64,000 nt of DNA from Pisolithus tinctorius (taxonomy: Eukaryota > Basidiomycota > Agaricomycetes > Boletales > Pisolithaceae): NCBI GenBank assembly GCA_024663395.1, contig JANFAH010000019.1:1-64000 (forward strand). The letters are read 5' to 3'. Of the stretch, positions 32,660-43,095 are shown one piece after another. The stretch's first letter is position 1; each line of letters starts with the position of its first letter. Below the pieces are notes generated by a model, which saw only the letters and a program-made list of their open reading frames with translations, made no database searches and was not told the DNA's origin. The translations under genes were made by a program, and so were the position numbers.

Positions 32660-35046
32660 GTGCCACAGAATCTAAATCACCACCAGGCTCAATGGCTCTT
32701 AGACCTTGCAGACTTCAATCTGCAACTCGAACATGCTCTAGAAAAAGACCTGGCCACTCCAGATGCACTTTCCTGCTGGCCTGACCATGTTCCTGATGAT
32801 GATGAAGATAACAAAGGAGTTACCCTCCTCCCACAAACATTGTTTGTTAATCTCATTGACACAAACCTCACTCAAAAGGTCACATCCTCTTCTATGAAAG
32901 ACCCTGTAGTCCAGATGGCACTTTGTGCCATAGAAAATGTTGACATGCCACTCCCATTCAAATCCCATCTCTCCAATTGGAGATTTGATAATGGAGTGTT
33001 GCTCTACAAAGATTGGGTTTACATTCCCAATGACCCCTCCCTCCAACAAACCATCATGTCCAACCACCATGACCACCCCTCTGCAGGACACCCCAGTGTC
33101 TTGAAAACCTGACAACTTGTCTCCTCCAAGTTTTGGTGGCCTGGACTTGCTTCTTTTGTCTGAAGGTATGTCGAAGGCTGTGCTACATGCCAGCAGAACA
33201 AGGTGAACACCCACCCAATGACACTGCCCCTTACACCCATCTCTTTGACCTTGACCTGCCCCTTCCAACAGATCTCTTGTGATCTGATTACCAACCTTCC
33301 CCCTTCAAAGGGATATGACTCTCTCTTGGTCATGGTAGACCATGGGCTTACAAAGGGGGTAATTGTAACACCCACAAAGAAAACCACCTCCACCACTGAC
33401 ATCACAGCACTCTTTTTCAAGAAAGTCTACTCCCATTTCAGGTTGTATGACAAGATTATATCCAACTGAGGCCCTCAATTCACCTCCACTTTTGCAAAAG
33501 AACTTGCCTCCCTTCTAGAGTACTCTCTAGCCCTGTCAACAGCATACCACCCTCAGACTGACAGAGAAACTGAACACATAAATCAGGAGGTTGAAACATA
33601 CCTCTGGATCTTCTGCCAGAATGACCCTGCCTCATGGGTGGACAACCTCCCTATGGCAGAATTTGTGCATAATCACTGCCATCATTCTGTCACCCATCAG
33701 TCACTGTTCTACCTCATGTATGGGTATGAACCAAAACCCCTTCTGTCCCTTATCACAGAGACCCATCTTCCTGCCACTGAGTCCAGACTTGAGGAACTCC
33801 AAAAAGCTAGAGAAGAAGCCCTCACAGCACATGATCTAGCCAGAAAAACTATGAAAGACCACTTGTCATGCCCCTTTGTCCTGTTCCAGAAAGGTGATAA
33901 AGTTTGGCTCAAGGCATGGAACTTAAAGTGTTCCTATGAAAATAGAAAAATCACTCCTAAATGAGAAGGACCCTTTGTCATTTCAGAAGTCCCATCTCCA
34001 ATTACCTACTGCCTCACAATTCCTGCATGATGGAAGATCCATGACATCTTCCATGCCTCCCTTTTATCACCCTACCATGAAAATAATGTTCACAGACCAA
34101 ACTTCCCAGCTCCACCACCTGACCTAATCAACAAGGAAGAAGAATATGAAGTTGAGGCAATAGTTGGCCATAAAAGATCTGGCTGCAGACATGCCTTTTT
34201 AATTAAATGGAAGGGTTATCCTTCATCAGAAAACTCATGGCAAAAAGAAACACACCTTGAACATGCAGATGATATGCTCTCTGCATATAAGAAATGCTTC
34301 CCTAAGGACTTTCCCTCTCAGAAACCATCCACTCAACACTCTACTTGCACCATCAGAAAAATCTCTATTGAAATGCCTCCTCATCACTACACCTACCCCC
34401 ATGAACCTTCTTGCTGCCACACCCCCTTTGCTCACCATCAGCAACAGCCCACTAGTGATCAGATGATCGCTTCATACCAACTTTTCATCACTGACCCTGC
34501 CATTGTCAGCACTGTCTATCACAAAGTCAACAAGAACTCTCCTCTCGACCTAGTGTATCATGCCACCATCCAAGCCCTTTGGCTTGAAGAATTATCCCAT
34601 TACATTAACTGACAGAACCCTCTTCTGTCCCCCACCCACACCATCCTAAATGAAATCACATACAAACAAGTTCCCCTACTTCTCAGACTTTTTGATATCC
34701 TTGGAGGTGCTGACCTCATCTACAACATCTGCCAGTACCCCACATTGATCACACCTCCTCCCCCTGGGTCTCAAAGGCCCTCGACTGCAACTTCCCCTCC
34801 AGTTTCCTCCATCTTGCCATCGCCATCATCCTCCCGATCCTCCCACTCGTCTCGCTCTCTCAGAACAGCTGATAGACCTCACACCTGCTGCTTGTCAGGC
34901 TCTAATCCACAACCCTGTGAGTCCCATGACTCCCCATCAGAAGTCAATCCCAAGACCACCTTTGGCATCTCCAGGGCTGAACTCGACTATACCCTGAACA
35001 TCATTGAGACCCTTGCCCAATTGCCACCCTCTCCTGTGCTGAATGC
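32660..35046 (+). pseudogene. Ty3 B: integrase, chromodomain and start of C-terminal extension
   Basis: PQNLNHHQAQWLLDLADFN ends RNase H. The integrase has the HHCC zinc region (HHDHPSAGHPSVLKT ... CATCQQNK) and catalytic Asp in CDLITNLPPSKG. Asp/Glu lie in the N-stop-GPQF and HPQTDRETEH regions. A chromodomain follows (VEAIVGHKRSGCRHAFLIKW, about 34,150), and the extension begins near 34,440. Stops at 33,110, 33,467, 33,963, 34,028 and 34,610 correspond to Arg or Gln codons in element A, mostly CGA changed to TGA. It is interrupted by L8 after SPVLNA. Confidence 0.85.
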
Positions 35047-36080
35047 TGTGAGTCAAAGTGTGGAAAGGTGGTGAAAACCAACCAAAACCAACACAAAAGA
35101 CAAATGTAGAGCGAGTGGTGGTGTGCCTCCACAGAACCTGGAGTGCAGAAACCTAAATGTGGGGGGAACTTCAAGTAGAGGTGCTCCTGAACAAAAACTT
35201 CATGAACGGGCTCTGATGGAGGAGGAGGAGAAGGGGGAACATCTTCTGCTGGATCTTGCAGTAAGAAGGCAAGATGCATGTCATACTCGTCATGAATGCG
35301 ATCAGGGAGGCTGGAGGACAGTAGATTATACTGCAGCTGTCGCAATGCGGGAAGAATGATGGACAGACTGGAATAAAGACAGTGCAAGGAGCAGGGAGGA
35401 ACGATCCATATGCTTCATCAACCGGGGAGACTGAAATGACCACATAAGACCTTTCTAACTGAGTGACAGACCTGAGGCGACCAAAGAACGTCCTTCTGGA
35501 AGTCATACTGACAAGGAGAACATGCTGACCAAGCTGCATGGGACGAGATGGGGCTGACAACAATGGGATGATCCAGGGGGCTTCAGGACGGAAGCTGGTG
35601 GGAACACCTGGCAGATATACGTAGCCACTGTCTCTGGCAAATGAGACAAGCGAGATGATTGATGAAGAGGTGGCCATGATTGATGGACTTAGCGAAATGA
35701 GTGTCTGATGGATGGAGTGCTGTAGAAACGCACAGGGTGCGAGGATCCTCTCCAAATTTGGAAGGAAGAATCGTGGGGCTGAGCACTTTAAGCGAGCATG
35801 GGAACGGAGTCGATATCTCTGGAAATGGTGGAGATACGATGAAAACCGGAATGCCATACACGGGCGCTAAAAACCTTTAATGCGCACTTAACTCGCTTCC
35901 TCTTTTCTCTTTAGCACTGACGACTCGTTCTTGTGCGAAGGATGACTGTTAACGTCTGACAGTCTTTCTTCACATGAGGCCTTTAGTCTTCATCTGCATG
36001 CTTGGGCATTGTGCGCAACTCGTCAACGAGTTAGGCAGAGTCAGCTGTAACCATGTCCACAACACCTTTGGTGTGTGACA
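35047..36080 (-). mobile_element. L8: internally deleted L-family copy inside Ty3 B, TSD ATGC/ACGC
   Basis: Both termini are present, but about 0.85 kb including the TATA region is missing. The join is near 35,188, where GAGGTGCTCCTG runs straight into AACAAAAACTTCATGAAC. The flanks are ATGC (35,043-35,046) and ACGC (36,081-36,084), one CpG transition apart. The sense strand carries a 228-codon frame at 35,857-35,171 and the 92-codon frame at 35,861-35,583. The surviving part is relatively CpG-rich, so it is younger than its host element. Confidence 0.85.
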
Positions 36081-36407
36081 ACGCACTCGCCAAGGCTGAT
36101 AGTCCTCTCACCCCCTCCGATCCATGCTATCATCAGGCATGTTATGTCTGCCACTGCCTTGGGCATGTTCATGTTAATTGTGGACTCTATGAATGTCCCC
36201 TTTGTCACACCACTTGTCCTGGACATACCCAGGCTCAATGCCCATCTATATGCCCTTGCCACCCCTTACAAGAAAGAATTGCCACCCCTGGTGTGGTAGA
36301 TGATCATACCCTTGTTGGGGGTGAGGACTACAATTTGTATGACAACAATTTTGATTTTGATGACTCCACCATTAGCAACATGACCAGAGAACCATATGGA
36401 GAGTAGT
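36081..36407 (+). pseudogene. Ty3 B: C-terminal zinc-knuckle tail
   Basis: The frame of element B resumes with ALAKADSPLTPSDPCYHQA, then CYVCHCLGHVHVNC (CX2CX4HX4C) and CPLCHTTCPGHTQAQC (CX2CX6HX4C). It ends in an acidic tail, YDNNFDFDDSTISN, and stops before the polypurine tract. All zinc ligands of both knuckles are kept although neighbouring Arg codons have decayed to Cys/His (for example CRRLGH in A is CHCLGH in B). Confidence 0.8.
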
Positions 36408-36443
36408 TGAAGTTGAGGACTTCAATGCTTAGAAGGGGGGTAA

Positions 36444-36895
36444 TGTTATGTTTCACCCCTGTTTTTCCTCTGTTCACTGTATGTTTACCTTGTGTTTGAC
36501 CTGTTGGACCATCTTTCCTTTTACAGCTGTCTTCCTCCTGATCCAATGGCTCTCTATTTCCACCACTAGTGTTATTCGCTTCATACATGCTTAGGACATG
36601 TGTCGTTATTGTTCAACCAATAGCATAGTTACCTTGTTACATGTGGATGCCTCATGGTCTGTCTCTTTGTAGTATTTAGCCTGCTGGCTCAAGTCCTGGA
36701 ACCCCAGACTTGAGCTGCTCAATCATATGCAGCATTCTCTCAGAACTTCACCCTCAGTGTCCCTAACCAGGACCACTCTTACCAGCATTGACCAAATCCT
36801 TCATTGTTTACAAAGGTTACTGCAGCCATTGCTCAGTAGAACACATAGTCTGCATTTGAGCTCTCCCTACATCTTGACTTTGGTCGAGTGTAACA
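36444..36895 (+). repeat. Ty3 B 3' LTR
   Basis: The 452-bp LTR runs TGTTATGTTTCACCCC to GAGTGTAACA. It is homologous over its whole length to the LTRs of element A, with AGCTCAAGTC-type and AGACTTGAGCT arms retained (near 36,690-36,720) and TAGTATTTAG as the TATA-like box. The polypurine tract with TAA spacer precedes it at 36,431-36,443. Confidence 0.9.
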
Positions 36896-36949
36896 CATAC
36901 CCCCCCCCCTCATACATACACCCCCCCAAACAGCCACACCACCATAAGC

Positions 36950-38500
36950 ACCAAGCAGCATTCAGCAAAGCCATAAATAAAGAATTCAGCAAAGGTAGAT
37001 ACCTCAGACCATACACCACACCAGAGATCCAGAGCAGCCTTGGCAACTTCCAATCCTCCCCAATATCCATTATACCCAAACCAGGTAGGCCTGGCCACTA
37101 CTGCCTAATCCAAAGCCTATCCTTCCTGCATGCCCCATCCTCCTCTCCTCCTTCCATCAACTTGTACATTGATACCAATCTCTACCCAACATCATACAGT
37201 ATATTTCCCATAGTAGCTGCTCTCATATCATTCCTACCCCCAGGATCCCAGGGCACTGTCAGGGATGTATCCAAGGCATACCATACAGTTCCCATCCACC
37301 CTTTGCAGTGGCATGCCCTAGTAGTCCAAATTTCAGACAATCTATTTGCCATAGATACATCACTGTGTTTTGGTTTTGCTGCATCTGGTGGCATCTATGG
37401 TAATATTAACTATGCAGGTGTTGACATCATGAGAGCCCATGGCATAGGACCAATTCTAAGATGGGTCAATGATCATTTTTTCCTTTGCATACCAAGATCT
37501 GAGCTCCATGCATTTAACTCAAAGCACAGCAAGATCACTCTATCCATTGCCTCTGGCAAAGGAAGAGTCATCAAAGGAGGCCATCACTGGTTTGCTGGCA
37601 CTCCCCTACCAAATTGCCAGACAGAAGAACATGACAAAGATTACACTCAACCCATCAAAGACCTAGCAACCTCATCCCCTAAATCAGCTGAAGACTGTCA
37701 CTTCACCTATGGCATTGAAGACATTGACTGCATATCCCAGTAACTTAGGCATCCCATGGGAAACCTCCAAAGACATCCCTTCTTCACAAGATGCACTTTC
37801 ATAGGTTTTACCTGGGACTTAGCCAACCACACCCTCCAGCTTGCTGAACTGAAGCATCTCAAGTACATCCTTGCAATCAACATGTGGAACTCCAAGTGTG
37901 TGCACAACTTAAAAGATATCCAGAAACTGCATGGCAAGCTTATACACACAACACTGGTGTACCCTGAAGGACAACCATACATAATAAACCTTGAGGCAAT
38001 GCTTGGCATCTTTGGAGATAAACCTTTCAAGCCCAGAACACCACCCAGTGGCACTGCAGATGACTTAAAGTGGTAGCATGCAAAGCTAAGCTCTCCAATC
38101 CTTCCCTCCCCCCTCCCCATCCCACAACCCATCATGGATTTCCTTGCCTTCTCCAATGCGAGCTCATTGACTGGGATCAGAATCATGTTACAAGGCTGAT
38201 GAAGAGCTTGGACCCTCAGACCTGATTGGAAGTCTGATGGGCATGATATTGGCTGGGCAGCAGCCATTGGTCCCAAGCTGCTCACCCTCACAATCCTCAA
38301 CACCAGAACCTCCAACCTTCATTTCCAGGTTCACAGAGACAACCAGGGAGTTGTCAAGGGCTAGAAGTGAGGTAGGAGCCACAATTGCCCCACAAATGAA
38401 GCATTCAAGCATATCCACCATGCCCTGGGCATCACAAAATGCACCTTACACACCCAATACCTACCAAGTGACCACAACCCAGCTGACCCTATTTTGTGTG
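36950..38500 (+). pseudogene. RT-YR element: reverse transcriptase and RNase H
   Basis: It starts near AAFSKAINKEFSKGRYLRPY. Then come SIIPKPGRPGHYCLIQSLSF, DVSKAYHTVPIHPLQW (RT motif A) and FGFAASGGIYGNI (motif B). ILRWVNDHFF is motif C, with VND in place of the usual VDD. It continues DKDYTQPIKDLATSSPKSAE, CTFIGFTWDLANHTLQL, KLHGKLIHTTLVYPEGQPY and EAMLGIFGDKPF (to 38,072). An RNase H-like part follows in another frame: DIGWAAAIGPKLL, HFQVHRDNQGVVKG, PSDHNPADP. A TAA at 37,741 and later stops inactivate it. The D-to-N change is a G-to-A at a former CpG. Confidence 0.75.
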
Positions 38501-38863
38501 GAGTATATCCCCCCCTTTTGTCTTCTCCTTCCCCCAGTCCCAATCCCCCCCCTATCTGGCACCTCATCATCAACATCAACCAGCACCCAACAACTTAACC
38601 CTCCCAGCAAACCCCCTTGTCCTACCCAACTATCCTCCCTTGCCCAGAACACCCAACCCCCAATTGCACCTCTCCCAACTACCCTCCTCCCACCCCCAGC
38701 CATCATTGTCCACCACTCATGCTCAGACCCACCCCCTTCTCCACCCCTGCACCCCCATCCCCAGTGTCCCACCAAGGAATGCTTAATGGCATGGAGACCC
38801 CTCAACCATCACTCCCCATCCCTTCCCTTCTCTGCAACAGATACACAGCACATTGTAGGGAAT

Positions 38864-39316
38864 TGTTATGTTTCACCCCTAACTTTTCCTTTTCTGTTGT
38901 ACATTTACCTCGTTTGTGATCCATTGGACTTAGTTTCCTTTTAAAGCCATCTTCTCTCTGATCTGACGGCTCTCTGTTCCCACCACTAGCATTACTGGCT
39001 CGTTACATGCTTAGGACATGTGTCGTCATTGTTCAACCAATGGCGTAGTTGCCTCGTTACATGCGGACACCTCATGGTCTGTTTCTGTGTAGTATTTAGA
39101 CCGCCAGCTCAAGTCCTGGAAACCCAGACTTGAGCTGCTCAATCATACGCAGTGTTCTCAGAACTTCGCCCTCAGTGTCCCTTACCAGGACCACTCTTAT
39201 CGGCGTTGCCCCAAATCCTCTGTCATTTACAGAGGTTGCTGCAGCCGTTTGCTCAGTAGAAACCTTAGTCTGCGATTCAAGCTCTCCCTATGTCTTGACT
39301 TCAGTCGAGCGTAACA
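38864..39316 (+). repeat. Ty3 A 5' LTR
   Basis: The 453-bp LTR has a TATA-like TATTTA at 39,093-39,098. The sequence AGACTTGAGCT at 39,126-39,136, about 33 nt downstream, is the predicted RNA start. Its mirror arm AGCTCAAGTC near 39,107 can form a hairpin with it. Differences from the 3' LTR fall almost wholly at CG/TG/CA positions. Confidence 0.95.
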
Positions 39317-39318
39317 AA

Positions 39319-39329
39319 AGCTCAAGTCT
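39319..39329 (+). promoter_or_regulatory. Ty3 A primer-binding site, self-priming type
   Basis: AGCTCAAGTCT lies two bases after the 5' LTR. It is the exact reverse complement of AGACTTGAGCT at 39,126-39,136 in the LTR, at the predicted transcript start. Eleven paired bases at this place is the arrangement known from Tf1/sushi-type elements, where the RNA's own 5' end primes reverse transcription. No TGG start or other tRNA-like complement is seen. Confidence 0.6.
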
Positions 39330-39402
39330 ACAGCCTTTGGCCGAATCGGTCACTGCTTAGTGAACCACCACGAACCCCCGAAACAACTGATGTTGGGCGC
39401 CG

Positions 39403-40397
39403 TTGCGACCCACTTGTGAAGAATCGTCATCTGACGAAGAACAGGAGAGCACTGTCACAGACACCTCCTCCAACGAACCCGAACAACTGGATAGAGGCTT
39501 TACCTCTGGTATCCTCTCGAACCTTTTCACCCAGTCCCTCGCATCACTTGGTACTCCTATCCCACCAGTACCCACCACACTTCCTACACCCCCGATCCAA
39601 CCACAGAATATGATGTCCGGTCCATTGTCGAAGGCACCAGTCAGCAATGCCACCAAAGCCACAGAACTGAAGATTGGTGCTCCATCGATTTTGATGGAAA
39701 CCAGAAGAATGCCATGAGCTGGCTGTACTCTGTACAGACCTATCTCTTGGTAAACGAAGAACTATACGACTGACACCAAAAAGGTGGTCTACGCCCTGTC
39801 GTATATGAAAAAGGATGTTGCCCGCTCCTGGGCTGCCACCTTCCAGAAAACGTCTCTGGAAAAGAACCCCCCAAGTTTCGGCACTTTTGCCGATTTTATA
39901 AAAGATTTCAAGGCCTCATTCACCTCCGCAGACACTGCGGGTACTGCCATCGCCAAATTACGTACCCTAAAACAGAAAGAATCGTCAAACAATATATCAC
40001 CGATTTCCGAACTGCTGCCGCCGACTCTACCATCACAGAAGACATCACTCTGATCGAGTTCTTCTCGCAAGGACTCAAACCTTTCATTGCGAACCGAATC
40101 CACATGATGGAAACCACTCCCACCAAGATAACTGAGTGGTACACCCAAGTGCAAAAGTTCGATGCTAAGTGGAGAAAGGTCAATGAAACCTTTGGAAGAA
40201 AAGAAAAGAAAACGTTCCACCCCAGGAACAATTTTGCTGAAGAAAAAGATCCAAATGCCATGGATGTGGATGGAGTGAGACTCTCCAAGGAAGAACGAGA
40301 CCGTCACATCAAAGAAGGAAGATGTTTCGGTTGCGGAAACAAGGGACATCTCTCCCGAGAATGTCCAGACAAGGGAAAACCCCCCAGAAGAAGGTGA
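39403..40397 (+). pseudogene. Ty3 A: Gag with CCHC zinc knuckle
   Basis: The frame runs EESSSDEEQESTVTDTSSNE, a Pro-rich linker, then KIGAPSI followed in another frame by FDGNQKNAMSWLYSVQTYL. It continues KKVVYALSYMKKDVARSWAA, SFGTFADFIKDFKASF and later ITEDITLIEFFSQGLKP. The end is EGRCFGCGNKGHLSRECPDK, a CX2CX4HX4C knuckle at 40,323-40,364. Single-base shifts near 39,690, 39,771 and 39,975 break what should be one capsid-nucleocapsid protein. The family function is RNA packaging in the virus-like particle. Confidence 0.85.
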
Positions 40398-40503
40398 AGA
40401 AAATCCGCAAAATTGTGGAAGTAGAAGAAAGCGACAATGAAGAAAAAGTCGCTGGTCCGTCCATCGCTCTAGTTGACATTGCTAGGGCTCTTGGGAAGGA
40501 TTT

Positions 40504-41200
40504 TTGAAAGGGAACTCTGCGTTGACGCCAGATGTTCCCCAAACTAAGGACAGTTTAGTTTCTGTTGCACCTGTACTTGTAACATCTACACCAGAACGTA
40601 CTATGCAGGTTCCCATCTCCCTTTACACATCAGAAACCACTCAGAAAGTCGTCAACACTACCGCTCTGGTTGACTCCGGAGCAGAAATTTCTTGCATCAA
40701 CTGGGGTTTTGTGCGAAAGCACCGAATCCCCACTCAATGCCTTGCCGAACCCATCCTCGCAAAAAATGCTGATGGAACCCAGAACTCAAAAGGAAGAATA
40801 TTGTTTTCCGCCACCCTCTACTTCAAAATTAAAGGACTCATTCACCAGTCCTTTTTCCACGTCATCAACTGTGGAATGGAAAACGTCATTCTGGGTCTCC
40901 CCTGGCTCCAAGAAAACAACCCTGTTGTGGACTGGAGGATGGGCACATTGTCTATTGACGAGAAAACTGATAGATCGAAGGAATTAAGACGCAACGTCTC
41001 TTCCATTGCCATTGAAGAACCAACTGTGAATCTTGTGTCCCCTGCTGAAAAGAAAGGGATAAACAAGTTCATGGATTATGAAGAACCAGAAGACGAAACC
41101 ATCCAAGCACACTTCGTGATGTTGGTTGGAAAACTTGTCGAAGAAACAAAGAAGATTAATCCCAACAATAGTCTTCTTCGAAAGATCACCACGGCTACGG
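40504..41200 (+). CDS. Ty3 A: aspartic protease region
   Basis: The open frame contains TTALVDSGAEISCINW with the catalytic Asp-Ser-Gly at 40,672-40,680. NADGTQNSKGRILFSATLYF and ENVILGLPWLQENNPVVDW follow, as in Ty3-group proteases (flap, then the LG.PWL motif). The frame begins shortly after the Gag zinc knuckle and a Lys/Glu-rich linker. After the protease it continues as the linker to RT (EETIQAHFVMLVGKL) and is interrupted at 41,201 by L9. It rejoins the RT side at 43,100 once one ACGG is removed (KITTATELAQEE). Confidence 0.85.
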
Positions 41201-43095
41201 TGTGAGTCAAAGTGTGGAAAGCTGGTATAAACCAAACAAATCCAACACAAAAGACAAATATGTGCGAGTGGTGGTTTACCTCCGCAGAACCTGGAGGGCA
41301 GAGAAACCTAAAGTGGGGAAGACTTCAAGTGGAGGTGCTCCTGGCACAAGTCGTCGACGAGTTACGCAGGAGAGGATGACTGAACGCTGATTGAGAAGGG
41401 GATGCTGAACAGAGCAGGGGTGTTCAGCCGAAAGGACTTGGGAGTAAATGGATTTCGATAGGACGTGCTCCTGGCACAAGTCGATGACGAGTTACGCAGG
41501 AGTGGATGGATGACTAAACAAGAGGTTGCTGACTAAGCACTGATGATACTGCTGATGATGAATAGAGGTAGATAGACCCTTGATGGAGCCTCAACTACCA
41601 GTGATATAAATGAAGACAGATAGACTCTTCCGAATGAGCCTCAACTGTTGACGACGAGATATGCTGAGCTGAGCTGACTTCTGAGTGACTTCTTGATTGA
41701 TTCTGAATTGATTCTCAGTAGCTAAGTACATGGGGGTTTATATACTGAGGGGGGGGAGCACAGCTTGTGACAAACAAGGCACAAACACTTGATAAGTAAT
41801 GAGTAAGGACTGAGTAATCATGATGAGTAAGCGAGAAATGAAAAGTAAGCAAGCAAAGAAGATTGGTAAGTATTGGCAATAAACGAGTCAAGGATAGTCA
41901 AAATATCACAAAACGAGTCAAGGATAGTCAAAATATCACAAACGAGTCAAATAGAATCAGAAACTGAGTAAGCGCACTGATATCACATTAGGGGGTGGCG
42001 ATGCAAGTTAGATCTCGGCGGAGACATCTCTAGATCCAAAGACGGCATGACAGATGGACGGTGTTTCCAGATAGGGAAGTATTAATTCCAGAATTGAAGG
42101 GCATGAGTCAGGTGTCAAAGGGGGCTAGGGCATTGGGGGTCAGTGGGGCAATGAGAGCATACATGATCGCATCTCCCACCCTTTCATCCTCTCAGCGAAG
42201 TTAACAAAAACTTCATGAACAGGGCTCTGATGGAGGAGGAGGAGAAGGGGGGACGTCTTCTGCTGGATCTTGCAGTAAGAAGGCAAGATGCATGTCATAC
42301 TTGTCATGAATGCGATCAGGGAGGCTGGAGGACAGTAGATTATACTGCAGCTGTCGCAATGCGGGAAGAATGATGGACGAGACTGGAATAAAGACAGTGC
42401 AGGGAGCAGGGAGGAACGATCCATATGCTTCATCAACCGGGGAGACTGAAACGACCACATAAGACCTTTCTAACCGAGTGACAGACCTGAGGCGACCAAA
42501 GAACGTCCTTCTGGAAGTCATACTGACAAGGAGAACACGCTGACCAAGCTGCATGGGATGAGACGGGGCTGACAATGATGGGATGAACCAGGGGGCTTCA
42601 GGACGGAAGCTGGTGGGAACACCTGGCAGATATACATAGCCACTGTCTCTGGCAAATGAGACAAGCGAGATGATTGATGAAGAGGCAGCCATGATTGATG
42701 GACTTAGCGAAATGAGCGTCTGATGGATGGAGTGCTGTAGAAACGCGCAGGGTGCGAGGATCCTCTCCAAATTTGGAAGGAAGAATCGTGGGGCTGAGCA
42801 CTTTAAGCGAGCATGCGAACCGAGTTGATATCTTTGGAAACGGCGGAGATATGACGGAAACCAGAATGCCGTACACGGGCGCTAAAAACCTTTAATGCGC
42901 GCTTAACTCGCTTCCTCTTTTCTCTTTAGCACTGACGACTCGATCTTGTGCGAAGGATGACTGTTCACATCCAACAGTCTTTCTACGCATGAGGCCTTTA
43001 GTCTTCATCTGCATGCTTGGGCATTGTGCACAACTCGTCAACGAGTTAGGCAGAGTCAGCTGTAACCATGTCCACAACACCTTTGGTGTGTGACA
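41201..43095 (-). mobile_element. L9: youngest full L-family copy, inside Ty3 A, TSD ACGG
   Basis: The 1,895-bp minus-strand copy is flanked by ACGG at 41,197-41,200 and 43,096-43,099. It is the most CpG-rich copy. The TATA box (TTTATATACTG on the plus strand) is near 41,738. TGAGTAA-type sites precede it in transcription order. The sense-strand ORFs are 92 codons (42,876-42,598, MYGILVSVISPPFPK) and 185 codons (42,770-42,213, ending PPSPPPPSEPCS), overlapping out of frame. A 57-bp internal duplication (ACGAGTCAAGGATAGTCAAA twice near 41,883 and 41,914) is unique to this copy. Confidence 0.9.

Larger units (their letters stand above)
30099..36895 (+). mobile_element. Ty3 element B (chromovirus), 5'-truncated, older copy
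   Basis: This is the same family as element A at 38,864-47,596, in the same orientation but CpG-depleted. The remaining parts are the RT tail and RNase H (30,099-30,822), L7 inserted at 30,823-32,659, RNase H end and integrase to the C-terminal extension (32,660-35,046), L8 inserted at 35,047-36,080, the zinc-knuckle tail (36,081-36,407), polypurine tract AGAAGGGGGG and the 3' LTR (36,444-36,895). The 5' LTR, gag, protease and half of RT are missing. Both internal insertions carry 4-bp target duplications. Confidence 0.85.
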
